In this document: piece after piece, positions 1 to 8,622 of the stretch
Numbering within the stretch: the first letter of the stretch is position 1
Layout of the letters: each line of letters opens with the position of its first letter
Assembly: GCA_003223025.1 (NCBI GenBank)
Contig: QHXR01000001.1
Coordinates: 814,402-878,401 of the forward strand
Source of the DNA: Acidobacteriota bacterium
Lineage (GTDB): Bacteria > Acidobacteriota > Blastocatellia > Pyrinomonadales > Pyrinomonadaceae
Direction: 5' to 3'
Length of the DNA: 64,000 bases
Translations under genes and position numbers: made by a program
The notes under the pieces: model-generated
The model's database searches: none
What the model was told of the DNA's origin: nothing
What the model saw: the letters and a program-made list of their open reading frames with translations, nothing else

Positions 1-1030
1 CATTGATCAACTTCGTCTGCAGGCGAGCCTGTCGCTCGATCGTCTCAAGTGCGTTCCGTCGCGTCGTATCGTCGACCGTCTTTGTCAGAAGAATTTTCGA
101 CCAGCCGAGAATCGCGTTAAGCGGAGAACGCAGCTCGTGGGAAACCAATGCGAGGAAGAAGTCTTTCGCGCGATTTGCCTCGACCGCTTCGTCGCGAGCG
201 CGTTTTTCCCGATCGTAGACTTTTGCAAGTTCTTCAGCAGCCAACTTTTGCTGCGTGATGCTGCGGACGATTCCCATCATTCGCCGTGGCACATTTTCGG
301 AATCTCCGACTGATCTTCCTTCCGCCGATATCCAATCGAACGTTCCGTCGCTGCGAACGACCCGAAACTCTTCGTCGTAAGCTACGCTCTGATTTTGCAA
401 ACGCTCGAAAAGTTGTTCGACGAAGTTGCGATCATCGGCGTGAACGACGGAGAGAAAACTTTCGAAGGTCATCAGATCGTATCTCGGAAGCCCGAGCAAC
501 TCGTTACAACTCGGCGTGGCGTAGATTCGCGATTCCTCAATATCCCAAAACCATAGCCCGATGCCCGCGTTCTCGGCGGCTCGGAGCAACTGTTCGTTTT
601 CGCTCTCCTGAGACTTGTGTCGGTCCAACTCCGGCAGAAGGCGTCCCGAAACAAATATTTCACTTTGCGTGTCCGAAATTTTTAAGGGCTGAAGTTGAAG
701 CTCGACCGGAATTTTCTCTTCGGCGCTGACTCGGAAATCTACCGCGACAAGCGACGACTTTCCCTGAGACGCATCGGCGACTGCTTTGGCGACCACTCGC
801 GCCGTGTTCTCGGAGGAATGCCAGAAAACCGTTTCCGAAAACAACTGACCGGCGAGCATCTTGGTTTTAGTATTAGTCTTTTCGAAAAGCCTTCCGTCGA
901 GGCTTAGGATTCGGCCGGTGCGATCCAAAGTACCGAAAAATTCGAAATTCCGATCGAATATTGCTATAGACCTCGGATCGAAGCCGTTCGGGTCTATCGA
1001 TTCCGAACCTGTTTTTTCGGCTGGGCGCAT
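1..1030 (-). CDS. PAS-domain sensor histidine kinase, N-terminal part (cut by window edge)
   Basis: The minus strand reads open from an ATG at 1030 to the window edge, giving 343 residues with no stop. Residues about 20-130 look like a first PAS-like sensor region. Residues 145-265 form a clear PAS/PAC domain (ENAGIGLWFWD, then FRVVRSDGTFDWISAEGR). A HisKA dimerisation domain follows with the H box ALVSHELRSPLNAILGWSKI, placing the phospho-accepting histidine near residue 298. The catalytic HATPase domain must lie beyond position 1. No membrane segment is visible, so this is probably a soluble hybrid or cytosolic kinase. It is preceded by a strong terminator of the upstream DUF5670-type gene, so it likely has its own promoter in about 1031-1067. 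The target regulator is unknown; the sigma54-type regulator at 2034 is the nearest receiver. Confidence 0.93.
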   Translation of the reverse strand, partial: MRPAEKTGSESIDPNGFDPRSIAIFDRNFEFFGTLDRTGRILSLDGRLFEKTNTKTKMLAGQLFSETVFWHSSENTARVVAKAVADASQGKSSLVAVDFRVSAEEKIPVELQLQPLKISDTQSEIFVSGRLLPELDRHKSQESENEQLLRAAENAGIGLWFWDIEESRIYATPSCNELLGLPRYDLMTFESFLSVVHADDRNFVEQLFERLQNQSVAYDEEFRVVRSDGTFDWISAEGRSVGDSENVPRRMMGIVRSITQQKLAAEELAKVYDREKRARDEAVEANRAKDFFLALVSHELRSPLNAILGWSKILLTKTVDDTTRRNALETIERQARLQTKLIN

Positions 1031-1067
1031 TTTTGTAATTTGGTATCTAAGCGGGGGCGGATGAAGG

Positions 1068-1104
1068 AAATGACCCCGTCAAAACTGCATTAACGGGGTC
1101 ATTT
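1068..1104 (-). terminator. intrinsic terminator after DUF5670-like gene
   Basis: A perfect 12-bp inverted repeat, AAATGACCCCGT and ACGGGGTCATTT, with a 13-nt loop. It lies 28 bp downstream of the stop codon of the minus-strand gene 1133-1282 and separates it from the histidine kinase. Confidence 0.8.
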
Positions 1105-1132
1105 TAACAAAAAGATTCGTGTTCTTCGAGCG

Positions 1133-1282
1133 TTAAACCGCTGCGCGCCCCGTCAAGAGCCGAATCACAAAAACTACGACTGCAACCAAAAGTAGAACAT
1201 GTAAAATTCCGCCAAACGTCTGGCCGGCCACAAGACCGAGAAGCCACAAGACTAACAAAATGACAATGATCGTTTCTAACAT
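1133..1282 (-). CDS. Lmo0937/DUF5670-type small membrane protein
   Basis: A 49-residue protein, too short for usual ORF cut-offs. It starts MLETIIVILLVLWLLGLVAG and consists of two hydrophobic helices (about 3-20 and 25-43) around a Gly-rich turn (GQTFGG), ending in a basic tail RLLTGRAAV. This matches the layout of the Lmo0937 family of tiny two-helix membrane proteins, which are common in stress-related gene neighbourhoods but have no established role. A good Shine-Dalgarno (AGGGAGGA, about 1291-1298 on the minus strand) precedes the ATG, which fixes the start. It sits in a block with other small membrane proteins (YggT, GlsB types). Confidence 0.88.
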   Translation of the reverse strand: MLETIIVILLVLWLLGLVAGQTFGGILHVLLLVAVVVFVIRLLTGRAAV

Positions 1283-1661
1283 AATTCAGAATTCCTCCCT
1301 TGTTTGTTCATGCCGAATTTGAAAAGTCCCGTCGGCACTGCCAACGAGGAATTCAATTCGTATGCCAAGACCGGATTTCTTAAGGAAACTCAATGATCAC
1401 AACCCTTCCGCTAGAGTCGGGCTTAAAACTAGGTCGGAGAAACGTACGCAATGCATGCAAGAATGGAGTAGACTCGAGCTACCAGCTCAACAGTAAACTC
1501 AGGTCTCCACAGATGTATGGATTTAATGCAAATATTTTAAGGTCGTCCTTCCGATTTAACACCTAACTGTTGAAATAACTGGATCTACTCAAGTTGGCAT
1601 AATGATTGCGAAATGCGCCAACGTTAGGTTCAATATCTTGAAACCGTCAGGAGAAATTCCT
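1283..1661. other. intergenic region with divergent promoters
   Basis: About 380 bp between the divergent genes starting at 1282 (minus) and 1662 (plus). Apart from the Shine-Dalgarno of the minus gene near 1295 and that of the plus gene at about 1649-1654, I see no gene, repeat or clear operator here. Confidence 0.5.
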
Positions 1662-1961
1662 TTGAAGACCTTAGCCGGAAGAAAAAGTACAAACAACGAC
1701 GACTTCTCGCGGCGACGTGAACGTGCCCGAGAGCTGTCCTTGGTCTCCACTCAATCCCCAAGGCGTTTCCGGATCGCTATTGCAGACAATCTTTTTAAGA
1801 AACAACCCGAGTTCGAATTGACGGACGAGCCGAACGCGAATGCAATCGCCCAAACTGATTCGGATTTTCCGGGCTTCGACTTCCGAACTGAGTTACTAAT
1901 AGGTCTGGCCGCGGTGGCCGGTCTCACGATTGGCTATTTTGTCGGTCGGCGTCGGCTGTAA
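1662..1961 (+). CDS. small C-terminally anchored membrane protein, unknown function
   Basis: I place the start at TTG 1662 because AGGAGA lies seven bases upstream (1649-1654); an in-frame ATG at 1602 has no such site. The product is about 99 residues. The first 70 are hydrophilic and basic then acidic (SRRRERAREL, later ELTDEPNANAIAQTD). The end is a single membrane helix (about 78-96, LLIGLAAVAGLTIGYFVG) followed by RRRL. The helix with a small-residue motif and an arginine cluster resembles the tail of ElaB/YqjD-type or other cell-envelope stress proteins, but the N-terminal part does not match a family I know. It precedes the sigma54-type regulator by 72 bp on the same strand. Confidence 0.6.
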   Translation: MKTLAGRKSTNNDDFSRRRERARELSLVSTQSPRRFRIAIADNLFKKQPEFELTDEPNANAIAQTDSDFPGFDFRTELLIGLAAVAGLTIGYFVGRRRL

Positions 1962-2033
1962 GAATGCGAAGGTTTCTGTGTGCGGTTTTGATACAATAAT
2001 AAAAAATAGGTGAGTTTCAGCACCCAAAATACT

Positions 2034-3551
2034 ATGGCGAATAAAGCGCTGGTTATCGACGACGACAAAGTGACGCTTGAGCTTCTGACCTTTCAACTCG
2101 AGTCTGAGGGCTTCGAAGTTACGACGGCCGAAAGTGGTGAGGTCGGTCTCGGCCTTATCAAGCAAAACGACTTTGACGTGATCCTTACCGATCTTCACCT
2201 CCCCGATGTAAGCGGCATCGGGTTGGTTAAAAGCTCAAAGGAAATCGCGCCGCAGACCGAGATCATCATGATCACAGGTGACGGTTCAAACGATCGCGCG
2301 ATCGAGGCGACAAAGGCTGGAGCTTTTTGGTATCTCGAAAAGCCGCTGGACTTTGACGAGCTCTTCGAATTGATCGGAAAGGCTGTCGAGCGAAAGCGGC
2401 AGGCGGCAGAGATCAAAGAGCTGCGAGGCCGGCTCTCGAGTCGTACCTCGTACGAAGGCGTCATCGGCGGAGCTCGCTCGATGCAAAATATCTACGAGAT
2501 CATCGAGAACGTCGCCGATTCCGAAGCAAATATTTTGATCCTCGGCGAGTCGGGAACCGGTAAGGAAGTTATCGCAAATGCGATCCACTACAAGAGCCGA
2601 CGTTCGAACAAACCGTTCGTCAAAGTAAATTGCTCCGCGCTTCCGAAAGATCTTATCGAGTCGCAGTTATTCGGACATATTAAAGGCTCGTTCACCGGTG
2701 CGAATTCTGACAAAGTCGGGTTCATCGGCCAAGCGAACGGCGGAAGTCTGCTGCTCGATGAGATCGGCGAAATGCCTGCCGACCTGCAGCCGAAACTTCT
2801 TCGCGTGCTACAGGAAAAAGTTTATTACCGTGTCGGAAGCGACAAACCGCAGGAAGCGGACTTCCGTCTGATATGTTCGACAAACCGGGATCCGTTCGAG
2901 TCTATAAAGGACGGCAATCTTCGCGAGGATCTCTATTACAGAATCAATACTATCGAGATCACGATCCCGCCGCTTCGCGACAGGATGGAAGACGTTCCGA
3001 TGCTTGCGGAGCATTTTCTGCAGATCTACGCCGAAAAATATAAAAAGGCGAACGTGCAGTTTAGTCAGAACGCATATAATCAAATGCTGAACTACACGTG
3101 GCGGGGAAATGTGCGCGAACTGGAACACGCGATCGAACGGGCTGTGCTTTTGAGTCGTAGTGGAAAGATCGAAAGCATGGACCTTCTCCAGGCGAATGGC
3201 ACGGCAGTCAGCAGTGAGTTTCCGGCGATGCAGTTCACGGCCGCGGCTGCTGCGATGGGAGCCGCCGAGACTGCTCCGACATTCAGCGGACTTTCGTCGC
3301 TTCCATCGATGATCAATCTCGAGGGTGACGAATTATTCGAAGAGATCGGACGCTTTATCGTTGAACGTCTTAACGAGCCGAGCGATGGTACAGATCAGAA
3401 AGACGTTTTCAATGATATTGAGAGCGGAGTTGTACTGGCAGCTCTTAAACGCACCAGAGGAAATAAACAGGCTGCGGCGAATCTGCTGGGTCTTTATCGA
3501 CCGCGGTTGTACGGAATGATAAAACGTCACAACCTCGAAGATCGAGTCTGA
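2034..3551 (+). CDS. sigma54-dependent response regulator (NtrC family)
   Basis: About 505 residues from ATG 2034; an in-frame GTG at 2010 is possible but neither has a clear ribosome site. Domains in order: receiver (residues 4-120, acidic pocket IDDDK, phospho-acceptor D53 in ILTDLHLPD, conserved Lys about 103), AAA+ sigma54 activator domain (about 142-370) with Walker A GESGTGKE at 171-178, sigma54-contacting loop GSFTGA at 218-223, Walker B LLLDEIG at 239-245, and a C-terminal Fis-type helix-turn-helix (about 462-503). The family hydrolyses ATP to open sigma54 promoters after phosphorylation. The contact loop has Ser where most members have Ala (GAFTGA), a tolerated natural variant. Neighbouring kinases at 1-1030 and 3946-5013 are candidate partners. 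Confidence 0.96.
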   Translation: MANKALVIDDDKVTLELLTFQLESEGFEVTTAESGEVGLGLIKQNDFDVILTDLHLPDVSGIGLVKSSKEIAPQTEIIMITGDGSNDRAIEATKAGAFWYLEKPLDFDELFELIGKAVERKRQAAEIKELRGRLSSRTSYEGVIGGARSMQNIYEIIENVADSEANILILGESGTGKEVIANAIHYKSRRSNKPFVKVNCSALPKDLIESQLFGHIKGSFTGANSDKVGFIGQANGGSLLLDEIGEMPADLQPKLLRVLQEKVYYRVGSDKPQEADFRLICSTNRDPFESIKDGNLREDLYYRINTIEITIPPLRDRMEDVPMLAEHFLQIYAEKYKKANVQFSQNAYNQMLNYTWRGNVRELEHAIERAVLLSRSGKIESMDLLQANGTAVSSEFPAMQFTAAAAAMGAAETAPTFSGLSSLPSMINLEGDELFEEIGRFIVERLNEPSDGTDQKDVFNDIESGVVLAALKRTRGNKQAAANLLGLYRPRLYGMIKRHNLEDRV

Positions 3552-3572
3552 GATCTTGTCGTTTCAAATAAA

Positions 3573-3600
3573 AAAACCTTGCACCTGCGTGCAAGGTTTT
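3573..3600. terminator. bidirectional intrinsic terminator
   Basis: A perfect 12-bp stem, AAAACCTTGCAC and GTGCAAGGTTTT, with a 4-nt loop and T-runs on both sides. It lies between the convergent regulator gene (ends 3551) and the small minus-strand gene (ends 3621) and can serve both. Confidence 0.9.
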
Positions 3601-3620
3601 TCTTATTTTGTTGTGATTCG

Positions 3621-3791
3621 CTACCGGGCCGGAACGGCCGGAGCCGACACCTCAACATCGATCTTTTGTTGCTGCTTCTTCGTAGCTCCCAAAAATCCGC
3701 TGTAATAAAGTGCACCCGCGATGAGTGCGACGATTATGATAAGTGTGACCGCCCAAATAAGATTGTTTCCTGTGCTATTTTCCTCTGACAT
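3621..3791 (-). CDS. 56-residue single-pass membrane protein, unknown function
   Basis: The minus strand carries ATG at 3791 preceded by a strong Shine-Dalgarno (GGAGGG, seven bases upstream). The product has a short acidic start (MSEENSTGNN), one membrane helix (about 12-31, IWAVTLIIIVALIAGALYYS), and a charged tail KKQQQKIDVEVSAPAVPAR. No family recognised. The start signal and the shared terminator at 3573-3600 support a real gene. The tail (short helix, poly-Lys/Gln, Pro-Ala end) would face the cytosol by the positive-inside rule. Confidence 0.7.
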   Translation of the reverse strand: MSEENSTGNNLIWAVTLIIIVALIAGALYYSGFLGATKKQQQKIDVEVSAPAVPAR

Positions 3792-3945
3792 TCAAGATGC
3801 CCTCCATATTAAATTGAAATAGATTTGCATACTACGGTTCGGAGCGAAGCAACTTCGGTGCCAAGGGAATCGCGATGCAACGGTGCTTGTATGTAGCGTT
3901 TCCGTCCTAATGTTGCGGGCATGGTCGTTGCGTGAGCGCGATTGT

Positions 3946-5013
3946 ATGGAGTCACTCGACAGAATGCCGACGACGGAGCCGCAAAGTTCTGTGTTCAATT
4001 ATTCTTATGTCGTTCTGTCTATTCTTTCCTTGCTCACGGTGGGCGCGACGCTGGCCTTTTATCAAAACGCGTTGTCGTTTGAAGACTCGACGGTCGCACT
4101 ATGGACGCCCGTCGTATTTCTGATCGGACTGTGCGTCAGCCTTCTTATTTTTGGAATGACACATCGTGAGGCGACGGCTCGTCTTGCTCTTCAAAAAAAA
4201 GCACATGACCTGTTGAAAGCGCAGGAAGAGAACCGGGCCCTGTTTCGCGCCGAGCAAAGATCCAGGATCGCCGCCGAACAAGCAAACCGCGCCAAGGACG
4301 AGTTTCTCGCGATCGTTTCGCACGAACTGAACACGCCACTCAACGCCATCGCCGGATGGAACCGAATTCTCAAAACCAACGGGATCTCAGAGGAAACACG
4401 CGAAACGGCGCTTGAGAAGATCGACAGAAATTTGAGGATGCAGGCTAGCCTCATCGAAGAACTTCTCAACTTTTCGGATGTCATGTCGAGTGGTCTTAAG
4501 GCGATCAACAAACCGGTCATCATGCGCGAATTATTCGACAGGGCGGTCGCGTCGGTCAGTGTGGCGGCGTTTCAGAAGGGCGTGACACTTGTGAAAGACG
4601 ATGAGTTGAAAGAAGAGCAAGTGCTCTGCGATGCGAAGCGTTTGGAGCTTGCGCTCGTGAACGTATTGTCGAATGCGGTGAAGTTCACGCCCGAGGGTGG
4701 AAGCGTCGAGGCCCGCGCGTTTCGTCAGGACGGAAGTGTAAAGTGCACGGTTACTGACGACGGATCGGGAATTCCACCGGAGTTTCTGCCTTTCGTGTTT
4801 GACCAGTATCGACAGTCGGAACGACCATCAACGCGACATCACGGCGGCCTCGGACTCGGACTCGCACTGGCGGAAAGAATAATCAGACTTCATAGCGGGC
4901 GGATCGAAGCCGAAAGCTCCGGAACTGGAAAGGGCGCAAAATTTACGATATCGCTTCCGATCCGATCGGCGAACCGCGAATTGCATCAAATCGTTACATC
5001 ACCAAACTCCTAA
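3946..5013 (+). CDS. membrane sensor histidine kinase
   Basis: About 355 residues from ATG 3946; the open frame extends to 3883 but those 21 residues look non-native. Two membrane helices (about 20-38 and 52-70) enclose a very short loop, so there is almost no periplasmic sensor; the signal is probably sensed in or near the membrane. A coiled linker (75-115) leads to HisKA with H box IVSHELNTPLNAIAGWN (His about 126). HATPase boxes follow: N box NVLSNAVKFTPEGG, G1 DDGSGIP, and G2 GGLGLGLALAERI. The H box has Asn where Arg is usual (HELRTP). It lacks a receiver domain. No adjacent regulator lies downstream; the sigma54-type regulator upstream is the obvious candidate. Confidence 0.94.
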   Translation: MESLDRMPTTEPQSSVFNYSYVVLSILSLLTVGATLAFYQNALSFEDSTVALWTPVVFLIGLCVSLLIFGMTHREATARLALQKKAHDLLKAQEENRALFRAEQRSRIAAEQANRAKDEFLAIVSHELNTPLNAIAGWNRILKTNGISEETRETALEKIDRNLRMQASLIEELLNFSDVMSSGLKAINKPVIMRELFDRAVASVSVAAFQKGVTLVKDDELKEEQVLCDAKRLELALVNVLSNAVKFTPEGGSVEARAFRQDGSVKCTVTDDGSGIPPEFLPFVFDQYRQSERPSTRHHGGLGLGLALAERIIRLHSGRIEAESSGTGKGAKFTISLPIRSANRELHQIVTSPNS

Positions 5014-5154
5014 AATCTATATTGCCAGCAGAATGCCTCATGGCACACGGGTTGCGCTTTGTGAGTTCGTCGGACTACGACAATTTATATCGAATATCGA
5101 AAAACTAAGAAAGAGTTCTCCCCCGAGTCCTCGGACTTCACAGGAGAAAAGGTT

Positions 5155-6741
5155 ATGAGAAAACTTAAATTAATTGCGGTCGTCGCATTTGCGATGACGC
5201 TTACGTCTTTAGGGATCAATGCACAGATCCCCGGATATCGGGGTGATACCCGGCAGGTTCGCACGCTCGTCGGACGGATCGAAACACGAACTGACTCGTT
5301 AAAGCGCGAGATCGATCTTTCGATCAGCCGCACACCGATCAGCGGTTCGAACCGTGAAGATCGCATCGCTGATTTCATCACCGAGTTTGAAAGTTCAACC
5401 GACGCGATGCGTCGCGGGGTAGATGCAAATCAGAACATCAGCTCCGAAGTAAACGATGTCCTGACGCGAGCCTCATTTATAAATCGCTTCATGACGCGAA
5501 ATCGATTGTCGGTCAGGGCACAAAGCGAATGGAACTATCTTCGAGCCGACCTCAATAGTCTTGCTCGGATCTATTCCGTGACATGGGACTGGAATCGCGT
5601 TCCTGAATATGGACCGATGCCCGGCACCGGCGGCGGATACGGTGGCGGCGGCGGACGCGGCGGACGCGGATTCGACTCACGAATTACGGGTACGTACCGA
5701 TTGAATAGAAGCCTCAGCGACGATGTTAACGCGGTTCTCGATCGATCGGATGATAACTACACGACGGCACAGCGGGATCGAATGCGCAGAAATCTCGAAC
5801 GACGTCTCGCATCGCCTGAAATGATCGCGCTCGAAAAGAACGGAACCACGGTGACTATGGCATCCAGTCTTTCACCTCAAGTCACGTTCTCTGCTGACGG
5901 TGTTGCACGTAGCGAAACTACAAACCGGGGACGCACGATCAACACGACAGCGACAGCGACTCGCGATGCAGTCGAGATCAGTTATGTCGGGGACCGGGCG
6001 AATGATTTTTATCTGACGCTTGCTCCGACTCTAGACGGCCAGCTTCGTGTCACGCGTCGACTGTATCTCGAGAATCGGAACGAGACGGTTTCGGTTTCGA
6101 GCGTCTACGACAAAACCGCCGAGATCGCGCGGTGGTCCGATGTCGATACCACTTCGCCAATGCCGGGCAATGACACGACCGGAACGAACTACGGTGATTT
6201 CTATATTCCAAACGGAACGCGTTTGGTCGCCGTTCTAAACAATCTCGTAACGAGCAAGGCCACGCAGATCGGCGATCGATTTACGATGAATGTTACGTCG
6301 CCGGATATTTACCGCGGTGCGACGATCGAGGGACGTGTATCGCAGATCGATGACTCGGGTCGCGTGTCCGGGCGTGCGAATGTTTCGCTTGAATTCGACA
6401 ACATCCGAATGCGCGACGGACGCAGCTATCGCTTCGCCGGCGTGATCGATTCGGTACGAGCGGTCAACGGCGATACCGTCTCTGTGAATAACGAGGGAAC
6501 CGTTCGAGATAACAATCAGACGAAAAAGACTGTCACGCGTGCGGGAGTCGGAGCTGCTCTCGGAGCTCTGATCGGCGCGATCGCGGGCGGAGGTTCCGGT
6601 GCGGCGATCGGAGCTGCAGTTGGAGCCGGAGCGGGTGCCGGATCGGTTCTGATCCAAGGACGCGACAACGTTGAACTCGGTCAGGGGACTGAATTTAATA
6701 TTACGGCTACCAGCCCATCAAACGTGGGACAGATACGGTAG
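5155..6741 (+). CDS. secreted glycine-zipper protein, unknown function
   Basis: 528 residues with AGGAGA seven bases before ATG. A signal peptide ([20 protein letters not shown] then INAQ) predicts export. Residues 25-150 are helical; a Gly-rich linker ([14 protein letters not shown], about 160-175) follows; then a beta-rich region. The part from about 350 ([19 protein letters not shown] to [13 protein letters not shown]) resembles secreted proteins that carry a dosage-like core before the zipper. Residues about 465-500 form a glycine zipper ([20 protein letters not shown]), a helix hairpin that can insert into membranes. The C-terminus ([12 protein letters not shown]) is typical of such proteins. 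A terminator follows. Role likely in the envelope; function not known. Confidence 0.85.
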   Translation: MRKLKLIAVVAFAMTLTSLGINAQIPGYRGDTRQVRTLVGRIETRTDSLKREIDLSISRTPISGSNREDRIADFITEFESSTDAMRRGVDANQNISSEVNDVLTRASFINRFMTRNRLSVRAQSEWNYLRADLNSLARIYSVTWDWNRVPEYGPMPGTGGGYGGGGGRGGRGFDSRITGTYRLNRSLSDDVNAVLDRSDDNYTTAQRDRMRRNLERRLASPEMIALEKNGTTVTMASSLSPQVTFSADGVARSETTNRGRTINTTATATRDAVEISYVGDRANDFYLTLAPTLDGQLRVTRRLYLENRNETVSVSSVYDKTAEIARWSDVDTTSPMPGNDTTGTNYGDFYIPNGTRLVAVLNNLVTSKATQIGDRFTMNVTSPDIYRGATIEGRVSQIDDSGRVSGRANVSLEFDNIRMRDGRSYRFAGVIDSVRAVNGDTVSVNNEGTVRDNNQTKKTVTRAGVGAALGALIGAIAGGGSGAAIGAAVGAGAGAGSVLIQGRDNVELGQGTEFNITATSPSNVGQIR

Positions 6742-6753
6742 TGATTCATAAGG

Positions 6754-6787
6754 GCGAGTGAGGTCGTTTTCTCACTCGCTCATTTTT
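6754..6787 (+). terminator. intrinsic terminator after glycine-zipper gene
   Basis: A 9-bp perfect stem GCGAGTGAG and CTCACTCGC with an 8-nt loop, followed by TCATTTTTT. It lies 12 bp after the stop codon at 6741. Confidence 0.88.
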
Positions 6788-6806
6788 TACCAGCAAGGAG
6801 GCGAGA

Positions 6807-7106
6807 ATGGAGAATAAGAAAGTTAAAGATTATCAACCGCCATATCAGGAAGAGCGGGAAGGATTCAGCACGGAGGAGATCGCTGACGGACTGGATCGTC
6901 CGAACAAGGAAGAGATCGCCGATATTACAAGCGAGGCAAGTCATCGGGACCCGGATGGCATCCTCAGAGGAACGCTCCGCGGTGACGAGACGAAAGGAGA
7001 TCCGGACGAACGCGACGTAGCAGGTGCGACGGATTTTGAAGACACTCCGCACGGGCGCGAGGAAACAAAAAACGATAAGGCAGGAGCGGCAAACCAGAAT
7101 GGTTGA
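6807..7106 (+). CDS. small acidic hydrophilic protein, unknown function
   Basis: 99 residues, preceded by a canonical AAGGAGG. It has no hydrophobic segment and is rich in Asp, Glu, Gly, Arg and Asn (for example DGLDRPNKEEIADI and GDETKGDPDERD), so it is probably disordered and soluble. Low complexity of this sort is seen in stress or desiccation proteins, but I recognise no family. Its last eight bases overlap the start of the YggT-type gene (ATGGTTGA), so the two are translationally coupled. Confidence 0.75.
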   Translation: MENKKVKDYQPPYQEEREGFSTEEIADGLDRPNKEEIADITSEASHRDPDGILRGTLRGDETKGDPDERDVAGATDFEDTPHGREETKNDKAGAANQNG

Positions 7107-7617
7107 CGACAAACTCGCACGCGAGGAAGCACAGCGGGCGGCAAATTACGAAGCGATAAAATCGAGCGTGAAGGCGGACGTCGGAGACGACATTTACGCC
7201 GAGGCGGCGAGACCCGTGCCTTCGCAGGCGGCACGTGTTGAAGAAGTGGCGGACGGAATGCGACGGACTGCCGTCGATGAAGTCATCGAGACTAAGAGAG
7301 AAGTCGAACGTGCCCGCGGCGTCGCACGCATTTCTCAGATCATCGACTATCTCTTCTTTTTGATCTACGGATTACTCACGATCAGACTTTTGCTGGAACT
7401 ATTCGCTGCACGTGAGAGTGCCGGGTTCTTCAAGTTCGTCAAGAGCATCACGGACCCGTTTTATTCTCCGTTCCGCGGGCTGGTTCCGAGTCCTTCGACG
7501 GCAGAAGGGTTCACGCTCGCATTGCCGATCATAGTTGCGATCGTCGTTTACATGCTTCTCCACCTCGCGATAAACGGGCTCTTAAGGATCTTCGCGCATC
7601 GCAAGACCGAAGTGTGA
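7099..7617 (+). CDS. YggT family membrane protein
   Basis: 172 residues from ATG 7099, inside the end of the preceding gene; AGGAG at about 7082 sets this start. The first 75 residues are hydrophilic and helical (RREVERARGV-like), an N-terminal extension not found in short YggT proteins. Two membrane helices follow (about 83-103 and 138-162). Between them is the YggT signature: FFKFVKSITDPFYSPFRGLV. YggT proteins are inner-membrane proteins linked to osmotic tolerance and division-site factors in other bacteria; the exact job here is unknown. Together with its neighbours it forms a small membrane stress cluster. Confidence 0.88.
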   Translation: MVDDKLAREEAQRAANYEAIKSSVKADVGDDIYAEAARPVPSQAARVEEVADGMRRTAVDEVIETKREVERARGVARISQIIDYLFFLIYGLLTIRLLLELFAARESAGFFKFVKSITDPFYSPFRGLVPSPSTAEGFTLALPIIVAIVVYMLLHLAINGLLRIFAHRKTEV

Positions 7618-7702
7618 CTATGTTGCAGTTTCGGATGGAAAGTAGTAAGTACTAGCTGATCCGTCCGCAGTGAATTTTAATTTTCTTAAATAAGGAGACT
7701 AT

Positions 7703-7993
7703 ATGTTCAGCATCCTGGGCACCATCATCGTTGGACTAATCGTGGGTGTGTTGGCGAGATTTCTGCTTCCCGGTCGCGAGAATTTTCCGCCCGGCGCCAC
7801 GGGTATTCTTCTGACTATCGTACTCGGTATCGCGGGTGCATTCGTCGGGACTTTTGTCGGTCGGGCCTTAGGATTTGGTTCGGCTGACGGGGAACTTTAT
7901 GCGGCTGGTTGGATCATGTCGCTGCTTGGAGCTATCGTGCTCCTTCTGCTGTATCGAATGATCTTCGGCCGCGGCGGGACCACCGTTACATAA
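7703..7993 (+). CDS. GlsB/YeaQ/YmgE family stress-response membrane protein
   Basis: 96 residues, AAGGAG seven bases before ATG. Three membrane helices: 5-23 (IIVGLIVGVLARFLLPG), about 34-55 and 70-88. The first helix followed by RFLLPGRENFPPGATGILLT and the Gly-rich second helix GIAGAFVGTFVGRALG are the family signature (historically called transglycosylase-associated). Members are induced by envelope and general stress. A strong terminator follows at 8013. Confidence 0.93.
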   Translation: MFSILGTIIVGLIVGVLARFLLPGRENFPPGATGILLTIVLGIAGAFVGTFVGRALGFGSADGELYAAGWIMSLLGAIVLLLLYRMIFGRGGTTVT

Positions 7994-8012
7994 ATTCATT
8001 TTGAGAGAAAGT

Positions 8013-8044
8013 AAAAGGCCTCGTCCATTCCGGCGAGGCCTTTT
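8013..8044. terminator. bidirectional intrinsic terminator
   Basis: A perfect 11-bp stem AAAAGGCCTCG and CGAGGCCTTTT with a 10-nt loop and T-runs on either strand. It sits between the convergent GlsB-type gene (ends 7993) and the metallothionein gene (ends 8049). Confidence 0.93.
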
Positions 8045-8048
8045 CATT

Positions 8049-8204
8049 TTAAAGAATTCCGCAGCCCGAATGGCCGCAGTCACAACTTATCTCGGTAATA
8101 TCCTGATCGGCTGCATTCCTGCAGTGATCGCTGCAATATTCCTGATCACCGGTCACCGCGCACGAGCATCCGTCGTGTCCGCATCTGTTGTCATCATCCG
8201 CCAT
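8049..8204 (-). CDS. bacterial metallothionein (SmtA/BmtA type)
   Basis: A 51-residue minus-strand gene with GGGAGA before its ATG. It has eight Cys (C8, C13, C15, C24, C28, C41, C43, C48) and three His (H10, H27, H45) in the order seen in bacterial metallothioneins: a CGHDGCSCAV start, the zinc-finger-like centre YCSDHC, and the tail CDCGHSGC. Known SmtA has about 56 residues and nine Cys, so one thiol is missing or replaced. The family binds Zn and Cd in a Zn4 cluster. The usual SmtB repressor is not adjacent; arsR lies 3 kb away. The 18 bp just upstream of the start are repeated upstream of the fibre gene at 29169. Confidence 0.9.
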   Translation of the reverse strand: MADDDNRCGHDGCSCAVTGDQEYCSDHCRNAADQDITEISCDCGHSGCGIL

Positions 8205-8622
8205 ATTTTAGTCTCCCGAGTTCGATTGAATTTTGCTTGGCTACGCAAGTGCAATAAAAGCGCCGCCGCTTTCGCATCTCTCGCCGTCCAAATTGCAATA
8301 CGAAAATTATAAACAACGGCACGCCTTCGAACAATAAAAAGTTATCGGCAGGTCGGGAATTTGAGCGCGATTGGGTCTTTGATTTGAAAAAAGACTTCAA
8401 GCTTCCATGCGCTTGCGTGTGGAGACAAGGAAACGGTTGGTTTTTTGAAGAGAATTGATCAGCCGTTTCCTTTTGTACATTTCTTACCAAATCGTGTGGC
8501 AATGTCGTTATTCGCGACGAAAGTCGTGATGATGAGAGCTAAACACTCTTATTTTCTGATGGCACGGACGTTGCAACCACAACTCGTGTGGACGGGCGAA
8601 CTCGTACACGAGGAGTGGAACA
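8205..8622. other. intergenic region with one inverted repeat
   Basis: About 418 bp between divergent genes. It holds an inverted repeat AAGGAAACGG (8427-8436) and CCGTTTCCTT (8463-8472) with a 26-nt loop and TT following, which may be a terminator or attenuator hairpin of a short transcript. I see no convincing coding frame. Promoters of the metallothionein and of the gene at 8623 should be here. Confidence 0.45.
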
